Source: Saccharomycopsis crataegensis
Lineage: Eukaryota; Ascomycota; Saccharomycetes; Ascoideales; Saccharomycopsidaceae
NCBI RefSeq assembly: GCF_037102585.1
Contig: NW_027043819.1
Span: forward strand, 1,860,001 to 1,924,000
DNA: 64,000 bases
Direction: 5' to 3'
In this document: positions 1 through 9,479 of the stretch, piece by piece
Layout: each line of letters opens with the position of its first letter
How positions within the stretch are numbered: the stretch's first letter is position 1
Translations under genes and position numbers: made by a program
Notes under the pieces: model-generated
Seen by the model: the letters and a program-made list of their open reading frames with translations, nothing else
What the model was told of the DNA's origin: nothing
Database searches by the model: none

Positions 1-2
1 TC

Positions 3-1178
3 GTCGCCAGCAACGGAGGCAAAGTTATTGATTTGACAGCAAGCGAATTGGAAACCAAAATAAATGAAAAAATTAAAGAATATGAGGAGCAAGTCCGGGA
101 AATTTCAGAAATCCTACAAAATTTAGATGTGGATGATAATGCTTTCACCATGTTGGATGACAGTTCCGAAGTGGCAACCGTAGGATCGCAACTCAGAGAC
201 GCGGTTTTCAGTTATGCAATCCAGCAATTAGCAAATGACGATTACTCAGGGGCCTCATCATGCTTGAATATTTATGTATCGAATTATCCAGTGACTTTAT
301 TCGGTTTCAGAGACCTTGAAAGATCATGCTATGTCGCCTATATTTCTGGCCGCTATGAATCGGTCACTAAAATGAAGGTCAAACTTGAAAATATTATTTC
401 TGGTGATCTCCGGATGGAATCTTTGCCACAGGCGGAAATTATAAGTTATTTTAAAATTCAATGGATCATATTGATGGCCAACTTCCGGCTAAAGAAGTAT
501 GAGAATGTGAAAGTATTATATAATGTTGTCATCAATGCTCCTCCTGTTGAAGGGATCAGTGCGTGCGATGTTTTAGAAACTTGTTTTATCCCAAGAGAAC
601 AACAGGATGCCAAGATTTCTAACTGTGATAATTTTATCAGCAAAAACGATATATTAATCGCGACTTTAGTATCGACGATTTTATCTAGCAAAGATAAAGA
701 AATCAAGCTGTTCCTAAGACAACACATTTATGAAGATTTCTTTGAAGAAAATCCCCAATTCTTGAAATTTCTGGAAAGCCTTGTGAGGAAAAAATTTTCT
801 GCATTTGAATCCTCGACAACTGAACTTTGCACCACATACTTTCAGTATAATTATAATTTCAGAGTTGAGGATTGGGCCCATATCAAAAAGATTCTAATAA
901 TGAGATGTATTTTATTCTATTTTTCTCTAATTGATAAAATCTCATTAAGTGATCTATCTCAGAGGTTGGGGATTGGCAAGTCCGAACTAATCACCTTGGC
1001 TCTTCAACTCATGAAAGTTTTGAATCTCAACATGTCTTATGATCCAGTTGATAAATTATTTGTGCGCTCACAGTCAAAGTATCCTACCCAAGACCTTTCC
1101 TCTATTGTTAAGAACCTTGAAAATTACATTCAAGCTACCATGATACAGAATACGGTTCTCAAAGCTTTAGAGGAATGA
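3..1178 (+). CDS. PCI-domain protein, COP9 signalosome CSN1-like (5' partial)
   Basis: The frame is open from the first bases of the window to a stop at 1176-1178, so the gene starts upstream; no ATG near the edge marks a true start. About 390 residues are visible. The N-terminal part is helical and repeat-like, as in Rpn7/CSN1 proteins. The last 120 residues look like a PCI winged-helix module: a run containing RCILFYFSLIDKISLSDLSQ, then a helix-turn ending in LGIGKSELITLALQLMKVL. PCI proteins are scaffold subunits of the proteasome lid, COP9 signalosome and eIF3. The overall pattern fits CSN1 (deneddylation of cullins) better than the highly conserved Rpn7, but divergence is high and a Pci8-like subunit is also possible. 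It is convergent with ICP55, 93 bp away. Confidence 0.5.
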   Translation, partial: VASNGGKVIDLTASELETKINEKIKEYEEQVREISEILQNLDVDDNAFTMLDDSSEVATVGSQLRDAVFSYAIQQLANDDYSGASSCLNIYVSNYPVTLFGFRDLERSCYVAYISGRYESVTKMKVKLENIISGDLRMESLPQAEIISYFKIQWIILMANFRLKKYENVKVLYNVVINAPPVEGISACDVLETCFIPREQQDAKISNCDNFISKNDILIATLVSTILSSKDKEIKLFLRQHIYEDFFEENPQFLKFLESLVRKKFSAFESSTTELCTTYFQYNYNFRVEDWAHIKKILIMRCILFYFSLIDKISLSDLSQRLGIGKSELITLALQLMKVLNLNMSYDPVDKLFVRSQSKYPTQDLSSIVKNLENYIQATMIQNTVLKALEE

Positions 1179-1271
1179 GCACAACTACACATATATATCA
1201 CTTTCTAGTTTAGGATTAATTTCAAATTTTTATTTCTACTTACATGTATTCATTCAAACACCTTTTGTTCT

Positions 1272-2837
1272 TCAATCTTGCTCAAGGATATCGACAATAT
1301 CTGACTTATAAGGAGAGGAAAGACCATTTTCCGCAATGGTTTCTATGTCAATGATCTCTTTGGCTGCTTCAGTTGTCAACACGGTATTGGTGTCCCAACC
1401 AATAGCAACATTATCCTCAACTCTAATACCAATACCTCTGTAGTAACTAGGCAAGCTGGTATCATTAAGAGGAAAATAAACCCCTGGTTCAATGGTGATA
1501 ACTTGATTTTCTATGAGTGGGGCACTTCTGGAATAAGATGGAATGTCGTGAACATCAAGCCCCAAATTGTGGCCCACATAATGAGGATACAATTTGGTGA
1601 CGTCCCAGTATTTTAAATCACCCAACCCTGGAAGTTGTATCAATTCTTTCAACAATAAATCCACACTTTTGAGATGAATGTCATGTAAGCTCTTTCCACT
1701 ATCAGCACGGCACATTTTGATACATTCCTTGTTGACATTCAACACCGCTTGATAAAGATCCCTTTGTGGATCGGTAAACTTACCACTAATTGGCCATGTT
1801 CTAGAAATATCGGCACGATATCCTGCCAATTTACCCCCGGCATCCACCAACACTAACTCATCATCATAAAATACGTCGTCATTTCTGGTATAGTGAATTG
1901 AAAGAGCATTAGGACCTCCAGCAACCACAGGAACGTACGCATGGCCATCACAGCCTCCAGAAATAAATTTATGTTCCAAAAATGATGCTAAGGTTCTTTC
2001 ATTCTTGAATCTGTTCGCGTAAGCTTCATTGTACGCCCTACCAGATATCTTCCCGGCGGTTCTGATAAGATCAATCTCAGCATTGGATTTTTTCGCCCTC
2101 AAATCACGAACTAGGCTCGTCAATGACTTTATTTGGCTTTTTGAACTCTTCACAACGTCAGAGATGGTATCCCATTGTGGGCCCTTTTCACTGATGGAGA
2201 AAAATGATTTGAAGATAGAAGATCCCGAATTGGTCCCCGCAAAATTTTGATCAAAGTAAACTGTATCGTATCTTTGAACTATTTTCGAAATATATTGTTT
2301 CAAATCCTTGTTGGAAGCCCCTTCATCGGCATTGAATATTTCAACAGCACCATTTACCCCAGTTCTGAACCCTTCCCACTGCTCGGTGTGGGCGTCTTTT
2401 GGAGGAACAATCATATGAAGAATGATTCTATCAGCGGGATCAAGAGACTCGTCTTCCAAATGCTCAATCAATGCTACGGAATCCGGTTCTTCCCATCCTG
2501 TAAGGTAGAAGAGATCGGTATTTTGTTGAAATTTGTAAAACACCGCTCCAGAAGCATATTTCACTTGGTTTCCCGGAATCACTGCCACAGACCCTTTTTT
2601 CATTTTGACACCAAGTTTCAACCTTCTTTCAAAATATTCAAGTGCCGTGATCCCCGGAGTAAGTTCTCCTGGTCTCAACATGTGAGGTCTAGTCTCATAT
2701 AACGGTTGTCCAGCATTGATTTCAGGAATTATTCTTTGGGAGTATCTTCTTAGATTAACATTGTGTTTGCACTGCCCGTTTAAGCGATTGAGGTTCAGCG
2801 TTAGTGAACGTTTCAAGTAAAAAGAACTTCTTATCAT
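1272..2837 (-). CDS. ICP55: ICP55 mitochondrial intermediate-cleaving aminopeptidase
   Basis: 521 residues, M24B family (Xaa-Pro aminopeptidase fold). In yeast Icp55 removes one residue from the new N-terminus after MPP has cut the presequence, stabilising imported matrix proteins against the N-end rule. The first 35 residues are rich in Arg, Ser and Leu with no acidic residue, as expected of a mitochondrial presequence. An aminopeptidase-P N-terminal domain follows (about 45-200). The catalytic domain carries the five expected metal ligands: Asp in LVDAGG, Asp in ADISRTWP, His in YVGHNLGLDVHD, Glu in ITIEPGVYF and Glu in GIRVEDN. The ATG at 2837 is used because the presequence starts there. 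Length matches the yeast protein (about 510). Confidence 0.93.
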   Translation of the reverse strand: MIRSSFYLKRSLTLNLNRLNGQCKHNVNLRRYSQRIIPEINAGQPLYETRPHMLRPGELTPGITALEYFERRLKLGVKMKKGSVAVIPGNQVKYASGAVFYKFQQNTDLFYLTGWEEPDSVALIEHLEDESLDPADRIILHMIVPPKDAHTEQWEGFRTGVNGAVEIFNADEGASNKDLKQYISKIVQRYDTVYFDQNFAGTNSGSSIFKSFFSISEKGPQWDTISDVVKSSKSQIKSLTSLVRDLRAKKSNAEIDLIRTAGKISGRAYNEAYANRFKNERTLASFLEHKFISGGCDGHAYVPVVAGGPNALSIHYTRNDDVFYDDELVLVDAGGKLAGYRADISRTWPISGKFTDPQRDLYQAVLNVNKECIKMCRADSGKSLHDIHLKSVDLLLKELIQLPGLGDLKYWDVTKLYPHYVGHNLGLDVHDIPSYSRSAPLIENQVITIEPGVYFPLNDTSLPSYYRGIGIRVEDNVAIGWDTNTVLTTEAAKEIIDIETIAENGLSSPYKSDIVDILEQD

Positions 2838-3107
2838 CTTGAAAGGGGATTAGTCTTATTGAGCTTCGAAGACATTTTGCTATGGTTGATGGTGCATTTT
2901 TTTTTTTCGGTACTTTTTCCCCGTAATTTTCTTATATCCTACAGGGTAAGGTATCAGTCATTTTTCAACATGCGTATACCTCAAACAGCCGAAGCAAAAT
3001 AGAAGCAAGGAAAAATCCAGAAAAGAAAATGAAAAGGAAATATAGTAGAGAAATATATAGCTTATATGGTTCTTCCATACCTGTTTTGACAAAACTGATA
3101 ATAATCA

Positions 3108-4951
3108 CTAGTGTTTTTCCATGTGGCTCACAATAGTAGTGTCTTCAGAGACCATCGACTTGTCCAAGCTGAACACCGAGTTCTGGGATGCGGTATTTTC
3201 GGTGTGATGATGATCGATTGACAACGCTTGGGTTTCTTGGATCTCTCTAAACTGCAATTGGTTAGCCATATTTTCAAGGTATACTAGATTGGCGTTTTGC
3301 AAAGCACAGGTTTTTGATCTCTGGGTTGGAGGCAACAGACCTAAACTTTGAGTGCGTTGGGCCATGCTTTCCAAGTATTTGACATTTGGATCATTTGCGG
3401 TATTTTGTTCTTCAATTTGATAATCAAAATTTCCTTTTATGAGTATTTGGTTGTTGAAAAGCTGGGCTTTAAGAAATCTTTTATGTCTCTCGCATCCATT
3501 CCAAGCAATAATATTGTAAACGGTAAAACATTCCCCTTTTTTAAAGTTTCTTTGGATTGGCGTGGAGTTTTTAATTTTATGATGGGTATCAATCATGAAA
3601 TCTTCAAATAGATCATTTTCAATAAATGATTTATTTTCTCTAGGCAAACCAATTAAGCTACCGAAAAGAAGCATCTTCATGGAGAAGAGGTTTTGCAAAG
3701 CACCGTGGAAACTTCGGTAGCTCAAATCATCTTTTTTAGAAAATCTCAAATCATTAAAAATATCAGATAACTTTTCAGGCAAAGATGCTTTACAACAATA
3801 GATGTTAAAACACTTTCTCACCAACAAAACAGTATGCACAGTGAGAGGATCAAGTGGTTGGTTTACCTTTTTCGAAAAACAAACCACACACTCAACTTTG
3901 GAATCATTATCATTTCTATGACTTGTTAAATAACAATTTTTATGGCAACTGCTTCCACAAGTATGACATTTAATCTAGAGAAAGGGTTAGTACAAATAGA
4001 AAAAGTAGAGAAAATGTTGTTGTAAACCATACCAATGATGAGCCATCACTTGTACCGCAAGCACAATCTTTATATTCATCTTCTTTTTTATAAGGCGGAT
4101 TCCTTTTGTTGATATTTGTAAAAACCTCTGTCAAGGTGATTCTTGGCCCTTTGAAACTTGAATACATTGGACTGAGGAAGGTCTGCCTTTCATGAATATT
4201 ATATTCCGAAGGATTTCTTGTTATAACCCCGATGGATGTTCTGCATATGTTAGTAATGATGGATCTTTTTTCGGGGAAACAGAAGTCAACAAAAAACATG
4301 CTGATGGAAATTGGTGGTGAACGAACCACAATCTTGCATTTTTAAATTACGGTTTCTATCAACTTTCAGTTTAGCTTTTTGAAAGTCCTCTTCTAAAACA
4401 TGAAACTGCTTAGTTTGTTTTGGACCATGATCTTCTTTGAAGAGCAATTGTATGGAGACACTTCTACTACCAGGCAAGGGATCCAAGGATTGGATGAAAA
4501 GGATCAAATTTTTCAAGAGCGCTTGAACTTGTCTTCTAAATTCAATAATATCTTCCTCATTTCTTTTCTTCTGGCTGGTCTGATGATTTTCAAAAGAAAA
4601 ATTATAGGATTCCATAACGCTGTGGTGAGACAAGATGACAAACGCAAATGACCGTAGTTCACCAGATTTGATGGATTCCAACACTTCAACGGTCAACCAT
4701 TTGAGCAACTTATCAGACTCCTCATACACACCTTGTTTCAACGTTTTGATTTTCAAATATTGTTGGTCCCGTTTTATTTTGTCTTTTTGATAGTCGTTGG
4801 GAACAAAATAGACCTTATCCGTGAATGCCTTGTCTGGGAAAAGTCCTCTCAAAAAGCAAATACATCCGATAGAAATCAACACAATGTTCTTTATAAACAC
4901 GAAAGAGCTAGAATCATTCAAAACTTGACTGTGATGGGGAGCACTAGACAT
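3108..4951 (-). CDS. HOP1: HOP1 meiotic HORMA-domain axis protein (one intron, apparent +1 frameshift)
   Basis: Hop1 coats the meiotic chromosome axis, biases recombination to the homologue and activates Mek1. Exon 1 is 4951-4033 and exon 2 is 3974-3108. The N-terminal HORMA domain (about residues 15-230) shows the family signature LISIGCICFLRGLFPDKAF. After the intron comes a zinc-binding module with the string CHTCGSSCHKNC, fed by CACG at the end of exon 1, then CVVC; this is the PHD-like finger known from Hop1. The frame breaks inside HORMA: reading from the ATG stops at 4286, just after a T6 run (minus strand; A6 at 4291-4296), and the conserved sequence continues in the +1 frame. With one T fewer the product would be about 594 residues (yeast Hop1 is 605). 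The cause may be an assembly or sequencing error, a null allele, or programmed +1 shifting. Confidence 0.88.
3975..4032 (-). other. HOP1 intron (58 bp)
   Basis: The donor is GTATGG at 4032-4027, the branch site TACTAAC at 3992-3986 and the acceptor CTCTAG ends at 3975. Splicing joins two complete codons and brings together the Cys-rich halves of the zinc finger. The donor differs from GTATGT at its last base. Confidence 0.9.
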
Positions 4952-5214
4952 CCTATAGCTATTGTTTTATTTTCCAATTTTTTTTTCTCTTGTAATAAAT
5001 ACTTAATGTGCGATGCCACTTTGTTCAGAATTTCAAATATTAATTAAACAAGACCAGACAATCCATTTATTGATAGAATAAACAAATGAAAAAGTAAAGA
5101 AAATTTCAATAATAAAAATGGATACAAAAGAAAAAGAAGAAAAAAAAAAGAAGAGAAGAGAATAGAAAAAAAAATCAACATGAATAAAATATATTTTTAC
5201 GTAGAAAAATACCC

Positions 5215-8200
5215 TCATCTTCTACGTCCGCCACCGCCACCGCCACCACCACCTTCCTTTCTGCTATCTTCACGCGCCGCCTTTCTTTCCATTTCATCCC
5301 AGTCTTCACCTTCATCTGTTTCACTGGCACTAGCTTCACTTTCCTCATCAGAAAATTCTTCCGAACTATAGTCATCTTCCTCCTCTTCCTCCTCATCATC
5401 ATCTTCTTCACCTTCTGATGAGAGTTCAAAGGCAGATTCTTCTTCAGATTCACTTTCTTCTTCATCACTACCGTCACCAGTCAAAAAGCTCCACCCACCA
5501 TCTTCGAAAAAACCGTGCGGGTCTGCAACAATTGTCTTCATAATTTGAGCCCAGTTCAAGGAAATTCTACCTTCAGAGAATGGAATATCAACATCGGTCA
5601 ACCAGTTCTTGACATCTTCCAAAACGGTCATTGGAATAGTGTTAATATGGACAACTGGCTTAGAGAAATCTTTGAAAACGAAAACCAAATCAAAATTCTT
5701 CAACCCGAATTGAACTCTTTCCAAATGTGCAACTTCCACTTCTGCAAGCGTCACCACCAAGAATGGAGTATCGATCAATTGAACTAAACAATCTCTAGAT
5801 GGCATCAAGAAAACAGATGACCGAAGGGGCACACCATCAAAACCTAATTCTCTGAATGGGATATCCAAGTCAACTAAACCATTGGAAGCATCACTGATAG
5901 TTTCAGCAAAAGTCTTAAATTCTCTATCAAGAATCATTCTTCTTCTTCTTTCTTCTTCTTCTTGTTCCAATTCATCATCATCACCATATCTGTACTTACG
6001 TCTTCTACCACCAGTCTCATCAATACCACCATCGCTGGCTTCTCTGTAAAACTGAATGTCGTAAGTCTTCTTCTTACCAATCATGAGTGGATTCTTCAAA
6101 TGGCAATGAATCAAAACAATTAGTTCATCTTGAGATGGTTGGAAGAATAAATGCTTAATATTGCTGAACAAGATATCCACCTTTTGGTCCGGTCTGATAG
6201 GAGATTGGTATCTCAAACCATTTTCATGGATGAAAACGGTACCGAATGCCTTCTTAGAATCTGGAGCAGGTCTGATAGCAACCGAGTCCAATCTCTTCAC
6301 TCTGCCTGGCTTATTAAGAATCAATTTAGCTTGTTCAATAACACCGGCCATTGCCTTCTTTTCACTTTCTCTCTTGATTGCAGCCTTCTTTAAATCGGAA
6401 ATTTGTTGAAATACACGACTCAATCTTTGCCCATCTTTCGATCTGAAAGTAATACTTCTTATAAAGGTGTTGTCATCACCTTCTTCATAAGGAAGATCAC
6501 CTTTTCTGGCAGCAATACCACCAGGGGAGTTGAAGTTCAATCTGATATAAGTATATTCACCTTCCTCGGTCTTGGACCCATTCTTATAAGCGTTAACGTG
6601 GAATGGAACCGGTCTACCACAGACTGGAACGAGAATGGTTTGCGATTTTGGATCAACATGGATTCTCAAATCTTTAACATTGGTTGGAAGCTGTGTTTCT
6701 CTAACATATGATTCATATCTCTTGAAAACAGGCTTTTGTTCGTCAGGATTCATTTGATCTGCTGCAGAAAATCTTGCTAAACCTTCCTTTTGTCTCTTCT
6801 CATGTAATTTCTTCTGAGATGCCTGTCTGATCAATTCTTGGTCATGATCATCCAGATTTTTAGCTTCACCTCTTAATTTAGTCTTTAAGATCTTAGATTT
6901 ACCAGATAGAATTTCCTCATTCTTTCTCTTTTTTGGTACCGATGAAGAACTTTTAACCTTTGGCTTAACATCTTCACCTGATTCGTTCTTGATTTTTTCA
7001 TCTTCACCATCATCCTTAAAGAAGAATGAAATATCACTCTTAGCCTTTTGGCCCTCTGTAAGAGTGACTGGTTCACCATTAGTCACACGAATTGTATCAA
7101 TCAAAGACAAAGCATAAATCTTATCTTTAGGATCTTTTGCTTCTTTATTTTCAAGGTTATTGAACCCGATGACAACATCAAACACAGAACCAGCGTGTAT
7201 AGTTCTTTCGTTCTTAGCATTCAAAACACATGAGTTATCTTTGAATTCAATCCCGGATAACCAACCAACGTTCTTCACAAAATGAGATTCCAATTCCGGT
7301 CTTTCTTTTTTGATGAGATCAATGGCAGCACCGTAAACCGCTTTACCAGTGACGCCATCTTTCAAAAATGAAAAAACTCTTTTCTGAATCTTCAAGAGGA
7401 AGTCATAATTCTTTTCAATTTCTTTTGTAGGATCAATCAAGAAAGATCTACCAATAGTAGAGCAATAATTCTTGTATCTGAGACCAATGGAGGCAAGAAT
7501 AACGCCGCCGTTCAATTTATCTTTATTAGACTGGGCGGAAGGTTTCAAATCAAACTTACCACCAGATTGAATGATTGGACTATAACTCCAGTCCAATGAG
7601 TTAGGATCAAAATCATTACTGAGCTTCTTCTTCTTGTCATTGAAGAATTTCGCATCATCAATTTTATTTTCAATTTTTTCGCTCAATTTCATGTTAGTGA
7701 TGGATTTCTCTTCATCAACAATGGTGACCATTTCATCACTGAAATAATCGAGCATAATAGACGAGGCTCTACATGCCAATCGAGTATATCTAATTTCCTC
7801 ATCATCTTTGACTTCCATTACTTGGGATAACCCAGCACCAATATCGACTTTAGTGATAGCATCTTCCTCTTTAGACCAGACAGAATTCCATTCATCAACG
7901 AATTTACCTTCGAACTTGTCCTTGGTAAGCACACCAACTTTATCGCCGGCAGATTTGATTTCTTCAACTAAGTTTTCAAAAAGTTTCTTATTGTGTTCTG
8001 GGTCTTTGTTTCTAGTCCAAATTAAAACGTTTGGAGATTTGACACCACTAAGATGTCTGGCCTTTGGGCCAGAAGTCACGAAAATAACTCTTTGCTTGGT
8101 GATTAACAAAGCTGTCGCTGGAAACTGGTATCCGAGCAACCAATTGTGCAATACTGTGGACTTTTGATATGGATTGCCTTCGTCATTTGCCCCAATGACA

Positions 8201-8307
8201 ATCAATAATGATTGCGTGTTGTTGAAGATGGCGGCATCAGAGAGTTTTCTTTGAATGTGCTGGACTCTCTTCTTGAAATTCCCTGGATCAATATAGATTT
8301 CTGACAT
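5215..8307 (-). CDS. SPT16: SPT16, large subunit of the FACT histone chaperone
   Basis: 1030 residues, essential nuclear histone chaperone that works with Pob3 to handle H2A-H2B during transcription and replication. The N-terminal 450 residues form the aminopeptidase-like domain, which lacks the catalytic metal ligands. A dimerisation and middle domain follows, including IRLNFNSPGG and the run SPIRPDQKVDILFSNIKHLF. The tail (about 950-1015) is strongly acidic, with long Glu/Asp/Ser runs, as in all Spt16 tails that bind H2A-H2B. It ends unusually in nine glycines and three arginines. I use the ATG at 8307, which gives MSEIYIDPGNFKKRV and aligns with the yeast start; an in-frame GTG at 8328 is not a yeast start. 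Confidence 0.97.
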   Translation of the reverse strand: MSEIYIDPGNFKKRVQHIQRKLSDAAIFNNTQSLLIVIGANDEGNPYQKSTVLHNWLLGYQFPATALLITKQRVIFVTSGPKARHLSGVKSPNVLIWTRNKDPEHNKKLFENLVEEIKSAGDKVGVLTKDKFEGKFVDEWNSVWSKEEDAITKVDIGAGLSQVMEVKDDEEIRYTRLACRASSIMLDYFSDEMVTIVDEEKSITNMKLSEKIENKIDDAKFFNDKKKKLSNDFDPNSLDWSYSPIIQSGGKFDLKPSAQSNKDKLNGGVILASIGLRYKNYCSTIGRSFLIDPTKEIEKNYDFLLKIQKRVFSFLKDGVTGKAVYGAAIDLIKKERPELESHFVKNVGWLSGIEFKDNSCVLNAKNERTIHAGSVFDVVIGFNNLENKEAKDPKDKIYALSLIDTIRVTNGEPVTLTEGQKAKSDISFFFKDDGEDEKIKNESGEDVKPKVKSSSSVPKKRKNEEILSGKSKILKTKLRGEAKNLDDHDQELIRQASQKKLHEKRQKEGLARFSAADQMNPDEQKPVFKRYESYVRETQLPTNVKDLRIHVDPKSQTILVPVCGRPVPFHVNAYKNGSKTEEGEYTYIRLNFNSPGGIAARKGDLPYEEGDDNTFIRSITFRSKDGQRLSRVFQQISDLKKAAIKRESEKKAMAGVIEQAKLILNKPGRVKRLDSVAIRPAPDSKKAFGTVFIHENGLRYQSPIRPDQKVDILFSNIKHLFFQPSQDELIVLIHCHLKNPLMIGKKKTYDIQFYREASDGGIDETGGRRRKYRYGDDDELEQEEEERRRRMILDREFKTFAETISDASNGLVDLDIPFRELGFDGVPLRSSVFLMPSRDCLVQLIDTPFLVVTLAEVEVAHLERVQFGLKNFDLVFVFKDFSKPVVHINTIPMTVLEDVKNWLTDVDIPFSEGRISLNWAQIMKTIVADPHGFFEDGGWSFLTGDGSDEEESESEEESAFELSSEGEEDDDEEEEEEDDYSSEEFSDEESEASASETDEGEDWDEMERKAAREDSRKEGGGGGGGGGRRR

Positions 8308-8640
8308 AGTGGAGTAATTGATTACCACTTATTTGACGGAAAATTAAATAAACGAATAAAACGTTGTACTGGATTTCAAGAACTGACAATTTCCAAAGCT
8401 TTTTTTCCTCCTCCTGTCGACGCGTTTTTTCTTTGACAAAAAGAAAAAAAAAAAAAAAAAAGCTCGCGTTGCTTGAATTTAGTCACGTGTATTTTTTTGT
8501 GCAGCTCAACTGTAATTCTACGGCAGTTTTGGGGAGGAATGAAATATTGTATTAACTAATTATCAAGGAAACATCTGCAAATAAACAAACAAAGATTAAA
8601 CATAAAGAATGATAAAGGCAATAATCATTCTAACTAGTAA
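8308..8640. promoter_or_regulatory. SPT16 upstream region with MluI box and CACGTG
   Basis: This gap is the promoter of SPT16 and the 3' flank of the next minus-strand gene. It holds ACGCGT at 8420-8425, which is the MCB element bound by MBF at G1/S, 113 bp upstream of the SPT16 ATG. CACGTG (Cbf1/E-box type) lies at 8484-8489. A poly(A) tract on the plus strand (about 8444-8461, poly(T) in the gene sense) lies between them, a common nucleosome-depleting element. Function is inferred from motif identity only. Confidence 0.45.
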
Positions 8641-9165
8641 TTATGAATTTCTTTTGCTAAACTTTTTCAAAACAACCGAGAAATTCTTGAAAAATGGTTG
8701 TGTTCTTGATTTATTGGAGTTTCTGAAGGCGTTAGCTTTCACAAGAATTCGCTCATTGCCTTGAATATCATCTTCTTGAGAGATTCTACTGGCATCGATA
8801 TAACCAACATTTTCCAAATGCTCATTTTTCATCATCTCAAGAACTTGCTGTCTGCGTCCTTTTACCGGAGCCCCGAATGGTTTCTTCTCAGGAACTACTG
8901 AATTAGAATGTGGTTTTTTGGATGAAGGTTTGTTAGAAGAGTGGTGATTGGAATGCACTCCTGTCATTTCTTTGTGGTTTTTTTGATCCTCTAGCTGGTG
9001 TGACTTTCCATGACCTGAGGCATCACTACCAGCAGACCTTGCATCAAAAAAAGGGTCACTTTTAGAAGATTTAAGAGAAAGGATATCTTTGTCATGAGCC
9101 AATGGGGTCTTCGCCATGGAATTCTCAAGATTGTTAGTGGAAGTGGTAGACAATTCGGAAGACAT
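8641..9165 (-). CDS. Hypothetical hydrophilic protein, 174 aa
   Basis: I do not recognise this gene. It has a clear ATG at 9165 and no intron. The first 100 residues are low-complexity (Ser, Asn, His, Lys) and look disordered. The C-terminal 70 residues look more conserved: KKPFGAPVKGRRQQVLEMMK, then GYIDASRISQEDD, ending in a basic tail with FFKNFSVVLKKFSKR. No membrane segment or signal peptide is seen. It is separated from SPT16 by 333 bp and transcribed in the same direction, and is divergent from MSL1. Codon use and absence of internal stops favour a real gene. Confidence 0.6.
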   Translation of the reverse strand: MSSELSTTSTNNLENSMAKTPLAHDKDILSLKSSKSDPFFDARSAGSDASGHGKSHQLEDQKNHKEMTGVHSNHHSSNKPSSKKPHSNSVVPEKKPFGAPVKGRRQQVLEMMKNEHLENVGYIDASRISQEDDIQGNERILVKANAFRNSNKSRTQPFFKNFSVVLKKFSKRNS

Positions 9166-9479
9166 TGTGTTGCAATAGGTTAGACAGTTTACAGTGTATA
9201 CTTCTTTTTTTATCTGTCATTTGAATCATATCTTTGGAACAGAAACCAGCCATCTTATATATTGATCGGGATACAGATCTAAAGAAAATGAAAAAAATTT
9301 CCCGTCTATTGTGAAGGAAATCATTCTTGCTTTCCTTCATGTTGGAACTCAGACGCATCGGTTACGGTGCCTCACCCCCTTTTCTGGCATCGCTCAGACC
9401 TGAAAAAGTTTTTATCGTGAAGTGAGAAAACATCTACCAGCGTCTTTCAAAACACTGCTTTAATTGCCATAATCTAGAA
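9166..9479. promoter_or_regulatory. Divergent promoter between the 174-aa gene and MSL1
   Basis: 314 bp separate two divergent start codons. I see AT-rich sequence and a GC-richer patch around 9355-9400 (ACGCATCGGTTACGGTG) but no motif that I can assign with confidence. Confidence 0.4.

Noticed and set aside
4286-4330. A second HOP1 intron as explanation for the frame change
   Set aside because: No donor, branch site or acceptor occurs between the two overlapping frames, and protein similarity is continuous across the point.
5033-5214. Minus-strand frames in the HOP1-SPT16 gap
   Set aside because: Phe/Ser-rich products of an A/G-rich 3' UTR tract, without ATG context or similarity.
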